Assembly: GCA_959602875.1 (NCBI GenBank) | Contig: CAUGVQ010000058.1 | Span: forward strand, 1 to 13,050 | DNA length: 13,050 nucleotides | Reading direction: 5' to 3' | DNA from: an uncultured Collinsella sp. | Lineage (GTDB): Bacteria; Actinomycetota; Coriobacteriia; Coriobacteriales; Coriobacteriaceae | Shown: piece by piece, positions 6,771 through 13,050 of the stretch | Layout: every line of letters begins with the position of its first letter | Numbering within the stretch: position 1 is the first letter of the stretch | The notes under the pieces: model-generated | The model's input: only the letters and a program-made list of their open reading frames with translations | What the model was told of the DNA's origin: nothing | Database searches by the model: none | Program-made: the position numbers and the translations under genes

Positions 6771-6844
6771 GGGCTCGGCTCATCAAAAGGGCGCATCCCG
6801 CAGCCGCAAAGCGGCGAGGACGCGCCCGTTGATGAGCCGAGCCC
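6771..6844 (-). terminator. Three-tier nested hairpin downstream of accC
   Basis: The outer arms GGGCTCGGCTCATCAA (6771-6786) and TTGATGAGCCGAGCCC (6829-6844) match perfectly over 16 bp. Inside, GGGCGCATCC (6789-6798) faces GGACGCGCCC (6818-6827). Innermost is GCCGC-AAA-GCGGC (6803-6815). The middle helix has one position that is a U·G wobble in the - strand RNA but an A-C mismatch in the + strand RNA. On the - strand TTTT (6788-6785) follows the middle helix. Both points suggest the structure serves as terminator of the accC operon, with the outer arms wrapping it. It may also block transcripts arriving from the DUF1016 gene. The rest of 6703-6864 shows nothing else recognisable. Confidence 0.65.
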
Positions 6845-6864
6845 GTTAGCTGGCGCTTGCCGCG

Positions 6865-8220
6865 CTATGCCAAGAACTGCGGCATGTGCGTGGGGATGAA
6901 GTCCGTGTACACGATGCCAGCGGCGTAGTCGGGCTCGCGGACGACGGCGCGATGGAACGGCAGCGTCGTCTTGATGCCCTCGATCTCAAACTCGTCGAGC
7001 GCGCGCTTGGCACGTGCGAGCGCGGCCTCACGCGTGGGTCCCCACACGATGAGCTTTGCCACAAGCGAGTCGTAAGTCGGAGGAATCGTATAGCCCTCGT
7101 AGACATGGGTGTCCACGCGGACGCCGGGGCCGCCGGGGAGGCGCAGCTTTGTGATCGTGCCAGGGCACGGCCGGAAGTTGTGCTCGGGGTCCTCGGCGTT
7201 GATGCGGAACTCGAAGGCGTGGCCATCCGGCGTGTCGATGCCGCCGTCGGGGATGGTCATGGGCTCACCGGAGGCGATGCGCAGCTGCTCGCACACAAGG
7301 TCGGTGCGGGTGATCTCCTCGGTCACGGGATGCTCCACCTGGATACGGGTGTTCATCTCCATGAAGTAGAAGCTGCCGTCCTCGTCGAGGAGAAACTCGA
7401 TGGTGCCGGCGTTGGTGTAACCGGTGGCGCGAACGGCCTTGACGGCGGTCTCGCACATCTGGCGGCGGAGCTCAGGCGTGAGCGCCGGGCTCGGCGCCTC
7501 CTCGCAGAGCTTTTGGTGGCGGCGCTGGACGGAGCAGTCGCGCTCGCACACGGCGGCGGCGTGACCGAAGTTGTCGGCCATGACCTGCACCTCAACGTGG
7601 CGCGGGCGGGTGATGAGCTTCTCGAGGTAGACCTCGTCGTTGGCAAAGGCCACACGCGCCTCGGAGCGGGCGGCGTTGTACTCGTGCTCGAGGTCGGCGG
7701 GGTCGTGGACCTCGCGCATGCCCTTGCCGCCACCGCCGGCGCTCGCCTTGATGAGGACGGGGTAGCCGACCTCCTCGGCAAACTTGGCGGCCTCCTCAAC
7801 GGTCTCAACGGCACCGTCGGAGCCGGGGACGGTGGGAACGCCCGCGTTCTTCATGGTCTGCTTGGCGTTGGACTTCTCGCCCATGCGGTCGATGACGTCC
7901 GGGTCGGGGCCGATGAAGGTGAGGCCGTTCTCCATGCACTTACGCGCAAACTCGGCGTTCTCGGAGAGGAAGCCGTAGCCGGGGTGCACGGCCTCGCAGC
8001 CGCGGGAGACGGCGGCGCCCACAAGGCGCGCCATGTCCAGGTAGCTCTGGGCAGAGGGGGCGGGGCCGATGCAGACGCGCTCGTCGGCCTCCTCGACGGC
8101 GGCGGTGTTGCGGTCCGCGGTGGAGTAGGCCACGCATGCCGTAACGCCCAGGTCCTTGCAGGCACGCACGACGCGCAGCGCAATCTCGCCGCGGTTGGCG
8201 ATGAGAATCTTCTTGAACAT
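6865..8220 (-). CDS. accC: Biotin carboxylase (AccC/PycA type)
   Basis: It carries out ATP-dependent carboxylation of the biotin on a carrier protein with bicarbonate, the first half-reaction of acetyl-CoA carboxylase and of two-subunit pyruvate carboxylase. The product has 451 residues, the usual length (E. coli AccC is 449). The N-terminal domain begins MFKKILIANRGEIALRVVRA. The ATP-grasp domain shows the Gly-rich loop SAGGGGKGMREV, then RPRHVEVQVMAD, ERDCSVQRRHQK and FYFMEMNTRIQVEHPVTE, which holds the catalytic Glu, Asn and Arg residues. The C-terminal domain includes FEFRINAEDP. ATG 8220 lies 15 bases after the stop of the upstream fused carboxyltransferase-carrier gene, with GCGAGAG before it, so the two are co-transcribed and probably co-translated. 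Sequence alone cannot say whether it serves pyruvate carboxylase, acetyl-CoA carboxylase or both; the AccB-type carrier next door makes dual use plausible. Confidence 0.95.
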   Translation of the reverse strand: MFKKILIANRGEIALRVVRACKDLGVTACVAYSTADRNTAAVEEADERVCIGPAPSAQSYLDMARLVGAAVSRGCEAVHPGYGFLSENAEFARKCMENGLTFIGPDPDVIDRMGEKSNAKQTMKNAGVPTVPGSDGAVETVEEAAKFAEEVGYPVLIKASAGGGGKGMREVHDPADLEHEYNAARSEARVAFANDEVYLEKLITRPRHVEVQVMADNFGHAAAVCERDCSVQRRHQKLCEEAPSPALTPELRRQMCETAVKAVRATGYTNAGTIEFLLDEDGSFYFMEMNTRIQVEHPVTEEITRTDLVCEQLRIASGEPMTIPDGGIDTPDGHAFEFRINAEDPEHNFRPCPGTITKLRLPGGPGVRVDTHVYEGYTIPPTYDSLVAKLIVWGPTREAALARAKRALDEFEIEGIKTTLPFHRAVVREPDYAAGIVYTDFIPTHMPQFLA

Positions 8221-8235
8221 GTCTCTCGCCTGCCT

Positions 8236-10143
<1,908 letters not shown>

Positions 10144-10187
10144 AAGCCCTGCCTCCTCTCGTTGTCGTGTTCGATACCGTATAGCTA

Positions 10188-10201
10188 GGGCGCGAACGCC
10201 C
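10188..10201 (-). other. Small hairpin in the leader of the carboxyltransferase operon
   Basis: On the - strand GGGCG-TTCG-CGCCC (10201-10188) forms a 5 bp stem with a UUCG loop about 45 bases before the start codon. The 216-base spacer 10144-10359 must hold the operon promoter. The best guess is TTGCCC about 16 bases before TCTAGA near 10230-10260, but the match is poor and I do not call it. The rest of the spacer shows nothing else. Confidence 0.25.
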
Positions 10202-10337
10202 GAAACGCCGATGTGACAACGCATCGCTTTCACTCTAGACCCACATCTTCGAATGGGGCAACGGTTGTCTGGCGAACGGTAGGGGCTTTGAGGGGAAGGG
10301 TCGTCGGGCGTGTTCGCGCGACGAGGCGGGGCTGAGG

Positions 10338-10356
10338 TCGACCCCGCGGGAGTCGA
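10338..10356 (-). terminator. Hairpin just after the D,D-carboxypeptidase stop
   Basis: In the - strand sense TCGACTCC (10356-10349) pairs with GGGGTCGA (10345-10338) over a three-base loop, an 8 bp stem with one U·G pair that would be an A-C mismatch in the opposite strand. It begins three bases after the stop codon. No T tract follows, so it is at most a weak terminator or an mRNA end-protecting structure. Confidence 0.35.
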
Positions 10357-10359
10357 GGC

Positions 10360-11736
10360 TTATTTGAAGTGCGCTCCGCGGGGAATTTGGGGCCCGTCGG
10401 TCGGGGAGCTGTCAGCGTCACCCTGCGCCGCGCGGCGGTGCTTCACGATGGCGCGCACGATGAGCGAGACAACAACAAGGCCAACGATGCCACCCGCTAC
10501 GCACCAGGTAATCGGGTTCTGGATAATGCCGAGGGCGGCATTGCGAATCTGTGCGAGGGCGGAGAGCTCCACGTCGTTGGCAGCAACGAGGGAGACCTCG
10601 CCCAACACCTCGCCATCAAGGGCGTAGGTTGCCGTACCGAGCTCGTCACCCTCTTCATACGGCGCGACGAACTCCTCGGGCAGCTCGTAGGTGACGGTAA
10701 TGGCTGACGGGTCGGTATCTGCCGGCAGGAGCTTGGAGAGGCTGGCGGCCGTCTCGATGCCGAGTTGCTCGTCTTGATGCGCGTCGGTGACGTCGACGGT
10801 CTCCACCGGCGTATCCGCGGCGACGACCTCTTGCACCGACCACTCAGCATACGCCCACTCAAAAAGACGCTTTGTCTCGGTGAGGCTTGCGGGAATCTCG
10901 GCGTCCTCGCAGCCGAGCACGATCGAGTAGAGCGTGATGTCGTTTTGATTTGCCGCAGCAACAAGGCAGCGGCCCGCCTCGGTGGTGTTGCCGGTCTTGA
11001 TGCCGCGCGCCGGGGCGTAGTAGACCTCGGACTCACTGTTGAGAAGCAGGTTGGAGTTGCGCAGCGTCCGCGCGTCCTGCACGTTGGTCGCGGGCATCTC
11101 GTAGGAGGGCGTGGCCACGATCTGGGCGAACGTGGGATTTGCCATAGCCGCCTGCGTGATACGCATGAGGTCGCGCGCGGTCGTGTAGTGGGCGTCGTCG
11201 TGCAAGCCGCAGGGGTTGGCAAAGTGCGTGCCGGTGCAGCCGAGCGCTGCGGCGCGGTCGTTCATCATCTGGACAAAGCCGTCGACGCTGCCGCCCGCGG
11301 CGCGAGCGAGGATGTAGGACGCGTCGTTGCCGCTGGGGAGCATAAGGCCATAGAGCAACTGCTCGACGGTGAGCACCTCGCCGGGTTTGAAGCCAGCGAC
11401 CGAGCTGTCGGCAGTAACGTGGTCATAATCCGCCTCCTCGACCGTGACCTGCTGGGCGAGGTCGGCGTTCTCGAGCACCACGAGCGCCGTCATAATCTTG
11501 GTGGTGGAAGCCGGGTAGCGCGTCTCGTCGGCGGCGACCTCGTAGAGGACGGTGCCGCTTGCGGGCTCCACAACCAGTGCGGCCGTTGCGGCGATGGCGG
11601 GGTCGGTGAGCGCTGCGGCGCAGATGGGGGAGAGCGCCGAGAGCACAAGACTGAGCGCGCAGAGAAGCGCCGTTGCGCGCAGGCGTGCGCGCGAGATGAG
11701 ACAGTGGCGCGAGGGGGTGCGATTGAGGTGCGACAT
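10360..11736 (-). CDS. D-alanyl-D-alanine carboxypeptidase (PBP5/DacA type, peptidase S11)
   Basis: It removes the terminal D-Ala from peptidoglycan pentapeptides outside the cytoplasmic membrane and so limits cross-linking. The protein has 458 residues. A basic N-region and hydrophobic core (about residues 16-42, RARLRATALLCALSLVLSAL) form a signal peptide. The three penicillin-binding motifs are present: S77-T-T-K80 with the acylated Ser, S135-G-N137 and K247-T-G249. A PBP5-like beta domain follows (about 310-390). Near the C terminus is a true membrane helix (about 409-429, CVAGGIVGLVVVSLIV) with a basic flank (KHRR) and a short polar cytoplasmic tail, in place of the amphipathic anchor of E. 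coli PBP5. ATG 11736 (AGAAAGG at 11742-11748) is chosen because it gives a clean signal peptide; the frame upstream to 11853 adds 39 residues of unlikely composition through the promoter region. Confidence 0.94.
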   Translation of the reverse strand: MSHLNRTPSRHCLISRARLRATALLCALSLVLSALSPICAAALTDPAIAATAALVVEPASGTVLYEVAADETRYPASTTKIMTALVVLENADLAQQVTVEEADYDHVTADSSVAGFKPGEVLTVEQLLYGLMLPSGNDASYILARAAGGSVDGFVQMMNDRAAALGCTGTHFANPCGLHDDAHYTTARDLMRITQAAMANPTFAQIVATPSYEMPATNVQDARTLRNSNLLLNSESEVYYAPARGIKTGNTTEAGRCLVAAANQNDITLYSIVLGCEDAEIPASLTETKRLFEWAYAEWSVQEVVAADTPVETVDVTDAHQDEQLGIETAASLSKLLPADTDPSAITVTYELPEEFVAPYEEGDELGTATYALDGEVLGEVSLVAANDVELSALAQIRNAALGIIQNPITWCVAGGIVGLVVVSLIVRAIVKHRRAAQGDADSSPTDGPQIPRGAHFK

Positions 11737-11769
11737 GCCGGCCTTTCTGCCGAGGTGAGATATGGGCAC

Positions 11770-11790
11770 ATTGTAGCGGAGCACCTCCGC
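11770..11790 (-). promoter_or_regulatory. Candidate -10 box and palindrome upstream of the carboxypeptidase gene
   Basis: On the - strand TACAAT (11775-11770), five of six bases of the consensus -10, lies about 34 bases before ATG 11736. Directly upstream of it is GCGGAG-GTG-CTCCGC (11790-11776), a perfect 6 bp inverted repeat in the -10/-35 spacer, where a repressor could bind. No good -35 hexamer is seen; the expected place is pure GC. Confidence 0.4.
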
Positions 11791-11838
11791 CGGCGCGGCG
11801 CTCTTATGGTGGCGTTGCCGCATGAGATGCGTGTCTAT

Positions 11839-11868
11839 TTGCTCAATTGCCACAGAATAGGTTATGAT
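11839..11868 (+). promoter_or_regulatory. Candidate clpC promoter
   Basis: TATGAT (11863-11868) matches the -10 consensus at five of six positions, and TTGCTC (11839-11844) is a weak -35 at 18 bases spacing; the surroundings are AT-rich relative to the window. It would give a leader of about 97 bases. I looked for heat-shock operators (CIRCE, HAIR, CtsR heptads) in 11737-11971 and saw none. Confidence 0.4.
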
Positions 11869-11971
11869 TCCTCAACTCTGGGTACACAGCAGACGTTCAA
11901 CTACGAGTGATAGGCATATCGGGTCCGTCCGCGCTGCGCAGGACCGGTCCCGCACGTAAAAGAAGGTACCT

Positions 11972-13050
11972 ATGCTGGATAGATTCACCGATCGCGCACG
12001 GCGCGTCATGGCGATCGCCAAGCAGGAGGCGCTCGCTCTCAATACCACCAAGGTTGGAACCGAGCACCTGCTGCTTGCGCTCGCAAAAGAAGACGAGGGC
12101 ATTGCTGCCGAGGCGCTGCGCTCGCTCGATATTACCTACGACGAGATTCTCGAGGAGCTCAAAGGTTCCTCGACAACGAAGGGCGCACCCGAGGGGGAGC
12201 CCGCGGGCACGGTCGACACGGTCGTGGACGGCCCCGAAGGGGCTGCGGATGCCGCGGACAAGGCCGATGCCGAAGCGGCTTCTGCCGAGGACGCCCCCGA
12301 GTCAGCGGCTGCCGCGCCGCGCCAGAAGCTCGCCTTCACGCCGCTGGTCATCTCTGTTATGGAGCGCTCCTTCCGCATCGCGCGCGAGAACAACCAGACC
12401 TATGTCTCCACCGAGCACCTGCTTCTTGGCATGATCGACGAGGCACAGTGCCGCGGTATGGATTTGCTCATGCGCCTTGGCGTTACGGCGGCCTCGGTTC
12501 GTCAGGCGGTCGAGAAGCTCACGGCCAAGGACCAGAGCGGCAAGCGCCCCATGGCGGGTGCCGGTGCCGGCCGGCCCGGGGCGGGGCTCCCGTTCTTCTC
12601 GGGTACGGCCGTCCAGGGCAAGGGCGACGAGGAGACCTCGGCGCTCAAGCGCTACGCAACGAACCTTACCGAGAAGGCGCGCGAGGGCGGGCTCGATCCC
12701 GTCATCGGCCGTGAGAGCGAGATCTCGCGCATGATGGAGATTCTCTCCCGCCGTACCAAGAACAACCCGCTCATCTTGGGCGACCCCGGTGTGGGCAAGA
12801 CCGCTATCGTCGAGGGCCTCGCGCAGGAGATTGCCGCCGGCAATGTGCCCGAGAACCTCATGAACCAGAATATCTGGTCGCTCGACCTGCCCGGTCTTGT
12901 GGCGGGCGCCAAGTACCGCGGCGAGTTTGAGGAGCGACTCAAGGGCGTCATCCAGGAGGCGACCGACGCCGACGACGCCATCCTCTTTATCGACGAGATG
13001 CACACGCTCATCGGCGCCGGCTCCGCCGAGGGCTCCATCGACGCGAGCTC
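11972..13050 (+). CDS. clpC: ATP-dependent Clp protease ATP-binding subunit ClpC (3' end outside window)
   Basis: An AAA+ unfoldase of the Hsp100 family that feeds substrates to ClpP. The frame is open from ATG 11972 (AGAAGG at 11961-11966 upstream) to the window edge; 359 codons are visible out of about 820-870. The first Clp_N repeat covers residues 3-64 (RFTDRARRVMAIAKQEAL, VGTEHLLLAL) and the second about 118-180 (FTPLVISVMERS, VSTEHLLLGMID). Between them is an acidic Ala-rich insertion (66-117) where ordinary ClpC has about ten residues. A Gly/Pro-rich linker leads to the first AAA+ domain, starting near REGGLDPVIGRE. Walker A is G270DPGVGKT277 and Walker B is I337LFIDE342. The N-terminal repeats are more like ClpC than ClpB; the UVR-containing middle region that would prove ClpC is beyond the window. 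Confidence 0.94.
   Translation, partial: MLDRFTDRARRVMAIAKQEALALNTTKVGTEHLLLALAKEDEGIAAEALRSLDITYDEILEELKGSSTTKGAPEGEPAGTVDTVVDGPEGAADAADKADAEAASAEDAPESAAAAPRQKLAFTPLVISVMERSFRIARENNQTYVSTEHLLLGMIDEAQCRGMDLLMRLGVTAASVRQAVEKLTAKDQSGKRPMAGAGAGRPGAGLPFFSGTAVQGKGDEETSALKRYATNLTEKAREGGLDPVIGRESEISRMMEILSRRTKNNPLILGDPGVGKTAIVEGLAQEIAAGNVPENLMNQNIWSLDLPGLVAGAKYRGEFEERLKGVIQEATDADDAILFIDEMHTLIGAGSAEGSIDAS

Noticed and set aside
10144..10233. Upstream extension of the carboxyltransferase to 10233
   Set aside because: The ATG at 10143 has AGGAGG at ideal spacing and starts right before the conserved DTTIRDG motif.
11737..11853. Upstream extension of the carboxypeptidase to an earlier ATG
   Set aside because: It would place 39 non-hydrophobic residues before the signal peptide and run through the TACAAT box; ATG 11736 gives a normal signal peptide.
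10765..11910. 381-codon open frame on the + strand opposite the carboxypeptidase gene
   Set aside because: It is antisense to a gene with all three penicillin-binding motifs, and its composition is shadow-like.
11876..11971. Riboswitch or thermosensor in the clpC leader
   Set aside because: Short complementary GC-rich segments (GGTCC/GGACC near 11922-11945) exist but do not match any known leader and are too short to support a call.
12302..13003. 233-codon open frame on the - strand opposite clpC
   Set aside because: The + strand frame carries the Clp_N repeats and Walker motifs and is open to the window edge; this is its shadow.

Overview
The window is 13,050 bases of GC-rich bacterial chromosome. 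Housekeeping genes are densely packed on both strands, with a short accessory-looking stretch in the middle. GC-ending codons dominate, Shine-Dalgarno sites are strong, and the proteins resemble GreA, LysRS, AccC, carboxyltransferase and ClpC of high-GC Gram-positives. Codon use and gene character suggest Coriobacteriia (Collinsella/Olsenella/Atopobium type). That assignment is inference, because no 16S rRNA or other marker is present.

Left part (1-3143, + strand): the end of greA, then a strong intrinsic terminator squeezed into the 89-base gap before lysS. The lysyl-tRNA synthetase carries an extra C-terminal Trbp111/EMAP-type tRNA-binding domain, normally seen on MetRS. A GNAT acetyltransferase follows after a large hairpin. 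Middle (3168-6702): an MFS exporter on + and an EamA/DMT transporter on - meet tail to tail with a 23-base overlap. Divergent from the EamA gene lies a solitary DUF1016/YhcG-type PDDEXK nuclease gene with lower GC and unusual internal inverted repeats.

Right part (6771-13050): a - strand biotin-carboxylation operon, read right to left. Its first gene is a carboxyltransferase fused to an AccB-type biotin carboxyl carrier, followed 15 bases later by biotin carboxylase accC and then by an elaborate nested hairpin that is best formed in the accC transcript. Upstream, also on -, is a D-Ala-D-Ala carboxypeptidase gene. A 235-base divergent promoter region separates it from clpC on +, which runs off the window. 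The clpC frame is open to the window edge, and its N-domain is split by an acidic, alanine-rich insertion.

The most interesting points are these. (1) The pyruvate/oxaloacetate-type carboxyltransferase is fused to an AccB carrier, and a near-ideal internal Shine-Dalgarno and ATG sit exactly where AccB should begin. One locus may therefore make both a fused carboxylase subunit and free AccB, feeding pyruvate carboxylation and fatty acid synthesis with a shared AccC. (2) LysRS is fused to a Trbp111 domain. (3) A possible translation-sensitive attenuator lies between greA and lysS. (4) A 52-residue insertion lies between the two Clp_N repeats of ClpC. (5) Nested, competing inverted repeats lie inside the DUF1016 gene. 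No CRISPR array, tRNA, rRNA, transposase or complete defence operon was seen.
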